Counted from the first letter of the stretch, positions 33,337-42,194 are shown. The stretch is 53,451 nt of DNA from Bradyrhizobium oropedii (GCF_020889685.1 NZ_JACMYO010000038.1:1-53451), one strand, 5' to 3'. The notes: generated by a model not told the origin, from the letters alone. Translations and numbers: made by a program.

Positions 33337-34347
33337 CTAGTTCGAATTGGCACCGGCCGTAAAGCTGCGATCGACGGCCTTGCCGACGTCGAGCGTCTTG
33401 CCGAGGATGCCGTAGCGCGTGGCACGGTCGGAGGCGGCCTGTATTTCCTTCACCACGGCCTCGTCGATTGCGATCGGGCTCGTCTTCTGCGCGGTGTAGG
33501 CGGCGAGCAGCACGTCTTCCGGAAGCTTGGTGAGCTCGGCCGTGCTCTTGGCATATTCCGCGACATGGTCGAGCGACCACAGCCGCGCCTTGTTGAGCCG
33601 CTGCACCAGATCCTGCACCGCCGTGCGCTTGGTCGCGATCGCATTGTCGGAGGCGACGATGAAGGTGATGGTCGGCGTCAGCCCTTCTCCGTCGGCGACG
33701 ACGCGCGCATTGTCCTTCAGCTTGGCATAGGAAACGTAGGGCTCCCACACCGCCCAGGCGTCGATTGAGCCGGCGAGCAGCGCGATCTTGGCGTCGACCG
33801 GGCCGAGCGGCGCGAAGGTCGCGTCCTCAATGCTGCTGCCTGCCTTTTCCAGCGTCGCGTTGATCAGGAACTGGCCCCAGCCGCCGCGCGTGCCGGCAAG
33901 GCGCTTGCCCTTCAGGTCGGCCGCCGTCTTGATCGGCGAATCCCCGCGCACCAGGATCGCCTGGGTCCGCGCATCCGAGCGCGTGCCGCCGATCGCCTTG
34001 ATCGGTGCGCCCGACGCATAGACCGTGAGGAACGACAGATCGCCGGTGTAGCCGACGTCGAGCGCGCCGGCATTGATCGCCTCCAGGATCGGAGCCGCGG
34101 CCGGAAATTCCGACCACTCGATCTTGTAAGGCAGGTCCTTGGCGAGGCCGGAAATCTCCAGCAGCGAGCGGTTGCCGCCCTTCTGGTCCCCGACACGCAG
34201 CACGATCGCATCAGCCGCGAACGCCGCCGCCGATGTCGACAGCGTGATCACTGCTGTGATCAGCGCGGACGCGGTGCGGCGCGTCAGAGAATAGGGAGAG
34301 CCCGGGCGGGTCAGTTTGCGCATATGCATTTTTTCTTTCTGATTCAT
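33337..34347 (-). CDS. ABC substrate-binding protein, aliphatic-sulfonate (SsuA) type
   Basis: A 336-residue periplasmic protein of the NMT1/SsuA family with a Sec-type signal peptide (ITAVITLSTSAAAFA). The mature part starts LRVGDQKGGNRSLLEI, and SEFPAAAPILEAINAGALDVGYTGD and AIGGTRSDARTQAILV are family patterns. It is very like the protein at 39,970, with which it shares VGDQKG, YKIEW.EF.AAAP.LEA and DAKIAL. It stands alone and opposite to the sulfonate operon, so it probably supplies a second ligand specificity to the single permease there. Starts at 34,347, 34,329 and 34,323 are all possible. Confidence 0.85.
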   Translation of the reverse strand: MNQKEKMHMRKLTRPGSPYSLTRRTASALITAVITLSTSAAAFAADAIVLRVGDQKGGNRSLLEISGLAKDLPYKIEWSEFPAAAPILEAINAGALDVGYTGDLSFLTVYASGAPIKAIGGTRSDARTQAILVRGDSPIKTAADLKGKRLAGTRGGWGQFLINATLEKAGSSIEDATFAPLGPVDAKIALLAGSIDAWAVWEPYVSYAKLKDNARVVADGEGLTPTITFIVASDNAIATKRTAVQDLVQRLNKARLWSLDHVAEYAKSTAELTKLPEDVLLAAYTAQKTSPIAIDEAVVKEIQAASDRATRYGILGKTLDVGKAVDRSFTAGANSN

Positions 34348-34800
34348 TCACTGCCCGGCGGAAAGCACGGCAGCGTTCGATCAAGTCTATGAGCAAGCCG
34401 TTCGCCGTCAACGAAACGGAAATCTGTATTCGCGGGCCGCACAGCAAGGATGATCTCGTCGAACCTGCCGAACGGAGAAGACATCGCGCATGTGTCCGCA
34501 AAGCGCCTGGATTTGATACAGTCACAGCGATGGCGCCGCATCTCCGTGTCGCGACAACAGCGAAAATCCTTTCATCGTCGCGCGATGCGATCGTGGAGAT
34601 ATCGACTGCGGCGTCGATGACATTCGAAATTCCATTTCATTGACGGTGAACCTGCCGCGCCGCATCATTTGAGCGTTGCCTTGAGTGCAATCGCGCCGGA
34701 GAAATCCGCTTTTTCTGAACCATGAGCTTCGAACGACGGGGCGTGCAGACGGAGCCGTTTTGTGCGCGGGGCGGAGCCTTGCCGAAATGCAGGAGTAATG
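34348..34800. other. Divergent intergenic region of the sulfonate block
   Basis: There is no supported gene in these 453 bases. An imperfect sigma-54-like site is at 34,392-34,407 on the minus strand (CGGCGAACGGCTTGCT), keeping GGC and TTGCT at correct spacing but lacking ACG; it would drive the binding-protein gene at 34,347. A 6-bp inverted repeat ATCGAC-N6-GTCGAT lies at 34,601-34,618. A possible 84-codon reading frame at 34,389 has no ribosome site or family resemblance and was not accepted. Confidence 0.5.
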
Positions 34801-35895
34801 ATGTCGACCGACAACAAGAAGACGGTGATGGATCGCCGCACCTTGCTGCGTGCAGGCGCTGCCGCAGCCTTTGCCGCACCGATCGGCGCCTATAGCGCGC
34901 AGGCCTTCGCGCCGCGCCCGATCGCGCCGGCGATCGACTTCTCTGAATTCCCGGTCTGCAAGACAGCATCCGATGCGCCGCCGCTGACGGGCGCACCGCG
35001 CAAGCTGAAGCTGTCCTGGAACGCCGGCGCGGTCTGCCTCGCGCCGCTGCCGGTCGCGATCGATTATGGCTTCTTCCAGAAGCAGAACCTCGACGTCGAG
35101 CTCGTCAACTATTCCGGCTCGACCGACCAGCTGCTGGAGGCGATCGCCACCGGCAAGAGCGACGCCGGGCTCGGCATGGCGCTGCGCTGGCTGAAGCCGC
35201 TCGAGCAGGGCTTTGACGTCAAGATCGCCGCCGGCACCCATGGCGGCTGCATGCGGGTGCTGACCCGCACCAATTCCGGCGTCGACAAGCTCGCTGATCT
35301 CAAGGGCAAGATCGTCGCGGTCGGCGATCTCGCCGGTCCCGACAAGAACTTCTTCTCGATCCAGCTCTCAAAGCTCGGCATCGACCCGGTCAAGAATGTC
35401 GACTGGCGCGCCTATCCCGGCAATCTGCTCAATGTCGCGGTCGAGAAGGGCGAGGTGCAGGCCTTCCTGTCGTCGGACCCGCTGGCCTATCTCTGGCTGA
35501 AGGACGCGCAGTACAAGGAGGTCGCCTCCAACCTCGATGGCGAGTACCGCGACAAGAGCTGCTGCATCGTCGGCCTGCGCGGCAGTTTGGTCCGCGAAGA
35601 ACCCCACGTCGCCCGCGCCATCACTCAGGCGCTGCTCGATGCTGCGATGTTCACCTCGCAGAACCCGGACAAGGCGGCGAAGTCGTTCCAGCCCTATGCG
35701 CCGAAGGCGGCGAGCCTCGCCGATCTCGAGGCGATGGCGCGCTACCACACCCATCACCATCATCCGACCGGCGAGGTGCTCAAGCGCGAGCTCAAGGGCT
35801 ACGCCGACGACCTGAAATCGGTGCAGGTGTTCAAGCAGAGCACCGATACGGCTAAATTCGCGGAGCGGATCTATGTCGACGTATTCAGTGTCTGA
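34801..35895 (+). CDS. ABC substrate-binding protein, nitrate/sulfonate/taurine class, with His-rich motif
   Basis: A 364-residue periplasmic protein of the NMT1-like class with a twin-arginine signal (DRRTLLRAGAAAAFAAP). The core includes FFQKQNLDVELVNYSGSTDQLLEAIATGKSDAGLGMALRWLKPL. Near the C-terminus it carries YHTHHHHPTGE, four consecutive His plus flanking ones, and it has several Cys (PVCK, AVCLAP, GGCMR, SCCIVG). Both are unusual for this family and suggest metal binding or a metal-dependent ligand. AGGAG stands five bases before ATG 34801. The permease gene starts inside its last 23 bases, so it is the first gene of the operon. Confidence 0.85.
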   Translation: MSTDNKKTVMDRRTLLRAGAAAAFAAPIGAYSAQAFAPRPIAPAIDFSEFPVCKTASDAPPLTGAPRKLKLSWNAGAVCLAPLPVAIDYGFFQKQNLDVELVNYSGSTDQLLEAIATGKSDAGLGMALRWLKPLEQGFDVKIAAGTHGGCMRVLTRTNSGVDKLADLKGKIVAVGDLAGPDKNFFSIQLSKLGIDPVKNVDWRAYPGNLLNVAVEKGEVQAFLSSDPLAYLWLKDAQYKEVASNLDGEYRDKSCCIVGLRGSLVREEPHVARAITQALLDAAMFTSQNPDKAAKSFQPYAPKAASLADLEAMARYHTHHHHPTGEVLKRELKGYADDLKSVQVFKQSTDTAKFAERIYVDVFSV

Positions 35896-36889
35896 CACGA
35901 CGGCAGCGGCTGCGCCGCGCGCCGCGGTCACGTTCTCGAACCTTTCCGGCAGCTACGGCGTCGGGCTTGCGGCGAGCCTCGCCTGGCTCGCGTTCGGCGC
36001 GTCGTGCCTGTATTGGCCCGACGTCGGCGATTGGTCGCGGACCTCCTCGCTCGGCATCGGCGCGATCGTCATCGCGGTTTTCATCCTGTTCGGCACGCTC
36101 AGCGCGGATTATCTCGGCAGCGCCGGGCAGGCACTGCGCAAGCGTGCGCCGTGGCTGCTGGCGTTCGGCGCCCTTGTCACGCTGTGGGAGGTCGCCACCG
36201 CGAAATTCGCGTGGCTGCCGCTGCCGTTCTTCCCGCCGCCACAGTCGATCCTCGAGGTCTACACCGACGATCTGCCAAGACTGCTCGACAGCGTGTTCGC
36301 CTCGATCAAGCTGCAACTCGGCGGCTACATCATCGGCGCGACGGTCGGCTTCGTCACCGGCGTCTCGATCGGCTGGTCGCAAAAGATCGGCTACTGGGTG
36401 CATCCGGTGCTGCGCTTCATCGGTCCGCTGCCGGCCACCGCCTGGTTGCCGATCGCCTTCTTCACCTTCCCGTCGAGCTGGAGCGCCTCGACCTTCCTGA
36501 TCGCGCTCGCCACGGGATTTCCGGTGACGGTGCTGACCTGGTCGGGTGTGGCGAGCGTCAGCAGCGCCTATTACGATGTCGCGCGCACGCTCGGCGCCAA
36601 GCCGTCGTTCCTGGTGCTGAAGGTCGCGATCCCCGCGGCGCTGCCGCATGTCTTCGTCGGCCTGTTCATGGGGCTCGGCTCGTCCTTTGCGGTGCTCGTC
36701 GTTGCCGAGATGATCGGCGTCAAGGCCGGGCTCGGCTGGTACCTGCAATGGGCGCAGGGCTGGGCGGCCTATGCCAACATGTATGCGGCGCTGATCGTGA
36801 TGTCGCTGCTCTGCTCCGGCGCGATCACGCTGCTGTTTCGCACCCGTGACCACCTGCTGGTCTGGCAGAAGGGCGTCGTCAAATGGTAG
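35873..36889 (+). CDS. ssuC: ABC transporter permease, SsuC/TauC type, with long N-terminal membrane extension
   Basis: A 338-residue permease. The core from about residue 95 is a normal SsuC/TauC permease (LPFFPPPQSILEVYTDDLPRLL; coupling loop YYDVARTLGAKPSFLVLKVAIPAALPHVFVGL). The first 90 residues add two or three hydrophobic helices, so it is longer than the usual 250-280. ATG 35873 lies within the end of the binding-protein gene and has GGAGCGG upstream. It is followed by its ATPase with overlapping codons. Confidence 0.88.
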   Translation: MSTYSVSDTTAAAAPRAAVTFSNLSGSYGVGLAASLAWLAFGASCLYWPDVGDWSRTSSLGIGAIVIAVFILFGTLSADYLGSAGQALRKRAPWLLAFGALVTLWEVATAKFAWLPLPFFPPPQSILEVYTDDLPRLLDSVFASIKLQLGGYIIGATVGFVTGVSIGWSQKIGYWVHPVLRFIGPLPATAWLPIAFFTFPSSWSASTFLIALATGFPVTVLTWSGVASVSSAYYDVARTLGAKPSFLVLKVAIPAALPHVFVGLFMGLGSSFAVLVVAEMIGVKAGLGWYLQWAQGWAAYANMYAALIVMSLLCSGAITLLFRTRDHLLVWQKGVVKW

Positions 36890-37680
36890 TGCAGTCCACC
36901 GCTGAAGCGATCACCTATCCCGCCGTCGGCGCCGAGCTCGACATCGAGGGCGTCAGCCACGCCTTCGACATCGATGGCGCCACGCTGCCGGTGCTCGACA
37001 ATGTCAATCTCGCGATCGCGCCGGGCGAGTTCGTCGCGCTGCTCGGCCCGTCCGGCTGCGGCAAGTCGACCCTGCTGCGGCTGGTGGCCGGGCTGGAGAA
37101 TCCACGCAGCGGCTCGCTGCGCGAGGATGAGGTCCGCATCACCGGCCCGCATCCGTCGCGCGTCGTCGTGTTCCAGGATCCGACGCTGTTTCCCTGGCGT
37201 ACGGTCTGGGATAATGTGGCGCTCGGGCTGGAAGCGCAGGGCATTCTGAAAACGCAGCGACACAGGGTCGATGCCGTGCTCGAGCTGGTGGGCCTGTCCT
37301 CATTCCGCAACGCCTATCCGCATCAGCTGTCCGGCGGCATGGCGCAGCGCGTCGCGCTGGCGCGAGCGCTGGTCAACGATCCGAAGATCCTGGTGCTCGA
37401 CGAGCCGCTCGGCAAGCTCGACTCGCTGACGCGGATCGCGATGCAGTCCGAGCTGGTGGCGCTGTGGCAGCGCAAAGGCTTCACCACGCTGCTCGTCACC
37501 CATGACGTCGAGGAGGCATTGGTGCTGGCCAACCGCGTCATCGTGCTCTCCGACCGCCCGGCGCGGATCAAGGCTGATATCGCGGTCGGGCGGCCATACC
37601 CGCGGCATCGCGGCGATCCCTATCTCGCGGAGCTGCGCAAGCAGATCCTCGGGCTGCTCGGACTGGAGGCGACGTGGTGA
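36883..37680 (+). CDS. ssuB: ABC transporter ATPase, SsuB/TauB type
   Basis: A 265-residue ATPase with Walker A GPSGCGKSTLL, Q-loop VVFQDPTLFPWRTV, signature LSGGMAQRVALARAL and Walker B ILVLDEPLGKLD, ending with the switch His in LLVTHDVEEAL. This set, especially the LFPW/LLPW Q-loop, is that of nitrate/sulfonate/taurine importers. Starts are coupled to the permease stop and the next gene starts within its end. It is the only ATPase in the block, so it must serve all the binding proteins around it. Confidence 0.92.
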   Translation: MVVQSTAEAITYPAVGAELDIEGVSHAFDIDGATLPVLDNVNLAIAPGEFVALLGPSGCGKSTLLRLVAGLENPRSGSLREDEVRITGPHPSRVVVFQDPTLFPWRTVWDNVALGLEAQGILKTQRHRVDAVLELVGLSSFRNAYPHQLSGGMAQRVALARALVNDPKILVLDEPLGKLDSLTRIAMQSELVALWQRKGFTTLLVTHDVEEALVLANRVIVLSDRPARIKADIAVGRPYPRHRGDPYLAELRKQILGLLGLEATW

Positions 37681-38846
37681 CGACAGCAGCGAGGGAGCTG
37701 CCGCCTGCGGACGAGCCCGAATACATCGCGCGCGCGTTGCGGCTCGCGGAGGCGTTTGCCGCGCGCGCGCCCGCGCATGATCGCGACGCCAGCTTTCCGT
37801 TCGAGAATTTCTCCGATCTCTCCCGCGAAGGCCTGCTGGCGCTGACCGCGCCGGCGGCGCTCGGTGGCGGCGGGGCCGGTGCCCGCGATGCCACGCGCGT
37901 GCTCGGCATCATCGGCAAGGCCGATCCATCGACCGCGCTGGTGCTGTCGATGCATTACATCCAGCACCTGGTGATGGCGCGCAGCACACGCTGGCCGGGC
38001 CGGCTGTCGCGCAAGCTCGCCAGGGAGACGGTCGAAGGCGTGGCGCTGATCAACGCATTGCGCGTCGAGCCCGAACTCGGCTCGCCGGCGCGCGGCGGCC
38101 TGCCGGCGACCACGGCGCGCCGCACCGAGACCGGCTGGCGGCTGACCGGCCGCAAGATCTATTCGACCGGCGCGCCGATCCTGAAATGGTATTCGGTCTG
38201 GGCCAAGACCGACGAGCCCGACACCCGTGTCGGATTGTTTCTGGTTCCCGCCGGCCTGCCGGGAACGCGCATCGAAGAGACCTGGGATCATCTCGGCCTG
38301 CGCGCCAGCGGCAGCCACACGGTGATCTTCGACGACGTGGTGTTTCCGCTGGATTACGAGATCGACGTCCGCAGGCCCGACGACTGGAAGGTTCCTGACG
38401 TCACCCAGGCGACCGTGCACGCGATTTTCGTCGCCGCGATCTATGACGGCATCGGCCGTGCCGCCCGCGACTGGCTGGTCAAATTCCTGAAGGAGCGGGT
38501 GCCCGCCAATCTCGGCGCGCCGCTGGCGACCGTGCCGCGCATCCAGGAGGTCGTCGGCAGCATCGAGGCGCGTCTTGCGGTCAATGCCCGCCTGATCGAC
38601 AGCTTCGCCGCCGATTTCGATAACGGCTTCCCGCTGTCCGCGATCGAGTCTAACATCATCAAGCTGACGGTGACCAATAACGCCGCAGCAGTGGTGGAGG
38701 ATGCCTTGTCGCTGACCAGCAATCACGGCCTGTCGCGAACCAATCCGCTGGAGCGGCATTACCGCGACGTGCTGTGCGGACGCGTCCATACCCCGCAAGA
38801 CGATGCCACCCGTGTCTCCGCCGGACGCCACGCGCTGGGCGTCTGA
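37674..38846 (+). CDS. Acyl-CoA-dehydrogenase-fold flavin monooxygenase (SfnC/DszC-like)
   Basis: A 390-residue protein with the acyl-CoA dehydrogenase architecture: helical N-domain, beta-domain with LTGRKIYSTGAPILKWYSVWAKTDEP, and C-terminal helices (VRIQEVVG-like segment, then SNHGLSRTNPLERHYRDVLCGRVHTPQDDATRV). No acyl-CoA pathway genes are near. In sulfur clusters this fold serves as FMNH2-dependent monooxygenases acting on sulfones or thiophenes, and the SsuD-like gene follows, so an organosulfur oxygenase is the better guess. The start is GTG 37674 (or 37677), overlapping the ATPase stop. Confidence 0.8.
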   Translation: MVTTAARELPPADEPEYIARALRLAEAFAARAPAHDRDASFPFENFSDLSREGLLALTAPAALGGGGAGARDATRVLGIIGKADPSTALVLSMHYIQHLVMARSTRWPGRLSRKLARETVEGVALINALRVEPELGSPARGGLPATTARRTETGWRLTGRKIYSTGAPILKWYSVWAKTDEPDTRVGLFLVPAGLPGTRIEETWDHLGLRASGSHTVIFDDVVFPLDYEIDVRRPDDWKVPDVTQATVHAIFVAAIYDGIGRAARDWLVKFLKERVPANLGAPLATVPRIQEVVGSIEARLAVNARLIDSFAADFDNGFPLSAIESNIIKLTVTNNAAAVVEDALSLTSNHGLSRTNPLERHYRDVLCGRVHTPQDDATRVSAGRHALGV

Positions 38847-38879
38847 AAACAACAGCCAACAACAACGGAGTTGTCAGTC

Positions 38880-39973
38880 ATGCCGGTCGAGTTCATCGGC
38901 TTCATCACCAACAACAATGCCTCCGAGACCATCGTCCGGTCCGGGCCGGTACTCGATCCGCCCTATATCGAGACGGTCGCCAAGGCCCATGAGCTGGCCG
39001 GCTTCGATCGCGCGCTGCTCGCGTTCCATTCGACGACGCCCGACGCGCTGCAGGTCGCGCAGCATGTCCTGACCATCACAAAATCGCTGAAGGTGATGAT
39101 CGCGCAGCGCCCGGGCTTCACCGCGCCGACGCTCTTGGCGCGCAGCTTGCGACGCTGGACCAGTTCTATGGCGGCCGCGTCTCGCTGCACGTCATCACCG
39201 GCGGCAACGCCATCGAGCTGCGCCAGGACGGCAACACGCTCGACGACAAGGACGAGCGTTACGCCCGCACCAGCGAATTCCTCGACGTGGTGCGGCTGGA
39301 ATGGACCTGCGAGAAGCCGTTCAACTACAGCGGCAAGTATTACAACGTCGAGAACGGCTTCTCGCAGGTGAAGCCGTTGCAGAAGGGCGGTGTCTACACC
39401 TTCGTCGGCGGCGGTTCGGATGCCGCGGTCGAGGTCGCGGGCAAGCATGCCGATACCTTCGCGCTGTGGGGTGAATCCTATGCGCAAGTGCGCGACGTCA
39501 CCGCCCGGGTGCGCGTCGCGGCGGCCAGGCACGGCCGGCCGACGCCGCGCTTCAGCCTGTCGGTGCGACCGATCCTGGCCGACACCGAGGAGAAGGCGTG
39601 GGCGAAGGCCGAACATATCCTCGAGCGCGCCACCACGTTGCAGGACCAGACCGGTTATCGCCGGCCCAATCATGCGACCGACGGCGCCAAGCGGCTGCTC
39701 GCGCTCGCCGATCAGGGCACCCGCATCGACAAGCGGCTGTGGACCGAAATTGCGAAACTCACCGGCGCCAACAGCAACACGACCGCGCTGGTCGGCACGC
39801 CCGAGCAGGTCGCCGAGGTGTTTGCCGATTACTACGATCTCGGCGTCAGCCACTTCCTGATCCGCGGCTTCGATCCGCTGGTCGATGCCATCGACTACGG
39901 CCGCGAGCTGATCCCGCTGACCCGCAAGCTGATCGCCGCGCGCGACGAGCAGCGGGGGATCGCCGCCGAATGA
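38880..39973 (+). pseudogene. ssuD: SsuD-like FMNH2-dependent alkanesulfonate monooxygenase, broken by a one-base frameshift
   Basis: Two overlapping frames together give a complete LLM-class flavin monooxygenase of about 364 residues. The first (from ATG 38880) reads to FTAPTLLAR and then becomes unrelated. The second resumes with QLATLDQFYGGRVSLHVITGGN and continues to the stop at 39,973. Restoring one base in the run gcgcgcagc at about 39,141-39,143 (cgcag for cgccag) rejoins them. The family normally removes sulfite from alkanesulfonates. It is either a recent inactivation or a sequencing error; everything else in the gene looks conserved. A stop in the first frame ends at 39,371. GGAG precedes the start; the next gene overlaps its end (ATGA). 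Confidence 0.85.
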
Positions 39974-40911
39974 TCCGTCTCATCGTTGCGGCGGCGCTTG
40001 CGCTCGCCGCCATCGACGCGTCCTTCGCGCAGGCCACGCTACGCGTCGGCGACCAGAAGGGCAATTCGCAGGCCGTGATGGAAGCGGCCGGCGTGCTCAA
40101 GGACATCTCCTACAAGATCGAGTGGAAGGAGTTCGCCGCTGCCGCGCCGCTGCTGGAAGCGTTGGGTGCCGGTGCAATTGACACCGGTCTGGTCGGCGAT
40201 GCGCCCTTCACCTTCGCGGCCGCCGCCAACGTCCCGGTCAAGGCGATCGCCGCGGTCAGACAGTCCGGTGAAGGACTGGCAGTCGTGGTGCCGGAGAATT
40301 CCGCCATCAAGAGCTTTGACGATCTGCGCGGCAAGAAGATCGCGACCGGCCGCGGCTCGATCGGCCATCAGCTGATCCTGGCGGCGCTGGAGTCGCGCGG
40401 CTGGAAAGCGAGCGACGTGCAGATCGTGTTCCTGGCGCCATCGGATGCCAAGGTCGCCTACACGCAAGGCTCGGTCGATGCCTGGTCGACCTGGGAGCCT
40501 TACGTGAGCCAGGAGGAGGTGCTGTTCAAATCGCGCCGCGTCATCACGGCCGACGGCATCACGCCCGGCCTCGGCTTCCAGGTCGCGACCCCTGACGCGA
40601 TTAAGGCCAAGCGCGCCGAGCTCGAGGATTTCGTGCGCCGGCTCGCGACTGCCCGCGCATGGTCGCAGAATAATGTCGCGGGCTACGCCGCGACCTGGGG
40701 CAAATTGATGAACATCCCGCCCGCGGTACCGCTGAACTGGCTGGCGCGGGCCAAGATCCGGATCGCGCCGATTGACGACAGCGTGGTGGCCGACGAGCAG
40801 AAGACCATCGACCTCTACGACCGCTGGGGCCTGATCCGGCAAAAGGTCAACGCCGCCGACATCGTCGACCGGTCGTTTGGCGCCGCCGTGGAGAAGGGCG
40901 CCGGGCTTTGA
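39970..40911 (+). CDS. ssuA: ABC substrate-binding protein, aliphatic-sulfonate (SsuA) type, second copy
   Basis: A 313-residue periplasmic protein with a short signal peptide (MIRLIVAAALALAAIDASFA). It starts LRVGDQKGNSQAVMEAAGVLKDISYKIEW and carries VGDAPFTFAAAANVPVKAIAAV, typical of SsuA. It is a close paralogue of the protein at 33,337. ATG 39970 overlaps the monooxygenase stop, so it is the last gene of the operon starting at 34,801. Two binding proteins in one operon with one permease suggest more than one sulfonate ligand. Confidence 0.87.
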   Translation: MIRLIVAAALALAAIDASFAQATLRVGDQKGNSQAVMEAAGVLKDISYKIEWKEFAAAAPLLEALGAGAIDTGLVGDAPFTFAAAANVPVKAIAAVRQSGEGLAVVVPENSAIKSFDDLRGKKIATGRGSIGHQLILAALESRGWKASDVQIVFLAPSDAKVAYTQGSVDAWSTWEPYVSQEEVLFKSRRVITADGITPGLGFQVATPDAIKAKRAELEDFVRRLATARAWSQNNVAGYAATWGKLMNIPPAVPLNWLARAKIRIAPIDDSVVADEQKTIDLYDRWGLIRQKVNAADIVDRSFGAAVEKGAGL

Positions 40912-40936
40912 TCGAAGTGCGCGATCACGCGTAATT

Positions 40937-41095
40937 CCGTCACCCCCGCGCAACGGCTTCGCCGTTGTCGCTGGAGGAGCCGCGAAGCGGCGTCTCGAAG
41001 GGGCGACGGCCACGGACGGGGCCACGCATCCTTCGAGGCTCGCTGCGCTCGCACCTCCCAGCGACAAAGGCGAAGCCTTTGCGCGAGGATGACGT
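40937..41095. repeat. Dispersed palindromic repeat, family B copy 2 (rest of the 40,912-41,327 gap is featureless)
   Basis: The ends read CCGTCACCCCCGCGCA and GCGCGAGGATGACG. Inside are CAACGGCTTCGCCGTTG and CAAAGGCGAAGCCTTTG hairpins. The segment CAGCGACAAAGGCGAAGCCT is identical to one in the copy at 20,888. The remaining 230 bases up to the CmcJ-like gene show only a modest AACGTT-centred symmetry (AGCAACGTTGCT near 41,240) and no clear promoter. Confidence 0.7.
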
Positions 41096-41327
41096 GGTCA
41101 GATACTTTCCGCCGTTTCGCTCCGCGCTCACTACCCGTGAGCGGATGCCGCCGCTAACGAACTCGTGATCGCAAAACATCCATTCGTTGGCGGGGAGCCG
41201 CGCGACAAGGAATTTTCCCGTCCCGTACCGGAGAGAACAGCAACGTTGCTATTTTCGCCGCGCCCTTGTCACTCCGGCTCGTGCCGCCAAGATCAAAAGC
41301 ACGAACAATCGAGTCCGGGAGATCACC

Positions 41328-42173
41328 ATGGGCCTTCAAGAAACTCGCATCGAGTCGCTGCCGTTTGTGACCGCTGAACTGAATTACCTCGCGCCGACGC
41401 CGGGCAAGCCCCGGACCTACGCTTTCGATCCGCCGCCCGGCGAACCCAAATCCACCGCGCTGCCCGAAGCCCACAACGTTCCGATTTTTGACGGGCGCTT
41501 GATATCAGACAGCTTCTCGCTCGACCGCGAGGGTTTTGCGCTGGTCAAGCATCCGACCGTCGTGAAGGATTATTACGACGACAACGAAGTCCGCAATGTC
41601 TACTATCCCGCCGTCGAAGCCTTCCTGAAGGCGACGCTGAAGGCGGACCGCGTGCTCATCTTCGATCACACCGTGCGCAAGCGCGTCGAGGGTGCGGCCG
41701 ATATCCGCGGTGGCGGACCGCGCCAGCCGGCGACACGCGTCCATGTCGACCAGACTGCCATCTCCGGCCGCAACCGCGTGTTCGAGCATCTGCCCAACGA
41801 AGCCAATGAACTCGTCAAGGGCCGCGTCCAGGTGATCAATCTGTGGCGCCCGATCCGCGGTCCCCTGCGCGATTCACCGCTGGCGATGGCCGACGGCACT
41901 ACGGTCGCGCCGGAGGATTTGATCGCCTCCGACCTGATCTATCCGAACCGCAGCGGCGAGACCTATTCGGTGAAGTACAATCCGAACCATCGCTGGTTCT
42001 ACATTCCCGAGATGACGCCGGACGAGGCGATCCTCTTGAAATGCTACGACTCGGCAACCGACGGCCGCACGCGCTTTGGGCCGCATACGGCGTTTGTCGA
42101 TCCGACCACGCCGGCGGATGCCGCGCCGCGCGAGAGCATCGAGCTGCGCACGCTGGTGTTCCATAAGCAGTAA
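41328..42173 (+). CDS. CmcJ/NvfI-family oxidoreductase (putative non-haem iron oxygenase)
   Basis: A 281-residue cytoplasmic protein. Landmarks are RVHVDQTAISGRNR (His and Asp of a possible metal site), INLWRPIRGPL, NHRWFYIPEMTPDEAILLKCYDS and GPHTAFVDPTTPADAAPRESIELRTLVF. This is the pattern of the CmcJ/AsaB/NvfI family, known mostly from cephamycin and fungal natural-product pathways, where members act as hydroxylases or related oxygenases. The reaction here is unknown. ATG 41328 follows GGGAG. It stands alone between two repeats. Confidence 0.78.
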   Translation: MGLQETRIESLPFVTAELNYLAPTPGKPRTYAFDPPPGEPKSTALPEAHNVPIFDGRLISDSFSLDREGFALVKHPTVVKDYYDDNEVRNVYYPAVEAFLKATLKADRVLIFDHTVRKRVEGAADIRGGGPRQPATRVHVDQTAISGRNRVFEHLPNEANELVKGRVQVINLWRPIRGPLRDSPLAMADGTTVAPEDLIASDLIYPNRSGETYSVKYNPNHRWFYIPEMTPDEAILLKCYDSATDGRTRFGPHTAFVDPTTPADAAPRESIELRTLVFHKQ

Positions 42174-42194
42174 GGGACGCAGTCTCCAAAAACT

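Noticed and set aside
34392..34407. Fourth sigma-54 promoter before the sulfonate-binding-protein gene
   Set aside because: GGC and TTGCT are spaced correctly, but the -24 element lacks ACG; too weak to list with the other three, so only noted in the intergenic entry.
34522..35241. Long minus-strand open frame opposite the binding-protein gene
   Set aside because: Shadow of the coding strand in high-GC DNA; the plus-strand protein has a clear fold, signal peptide and ribosome site.
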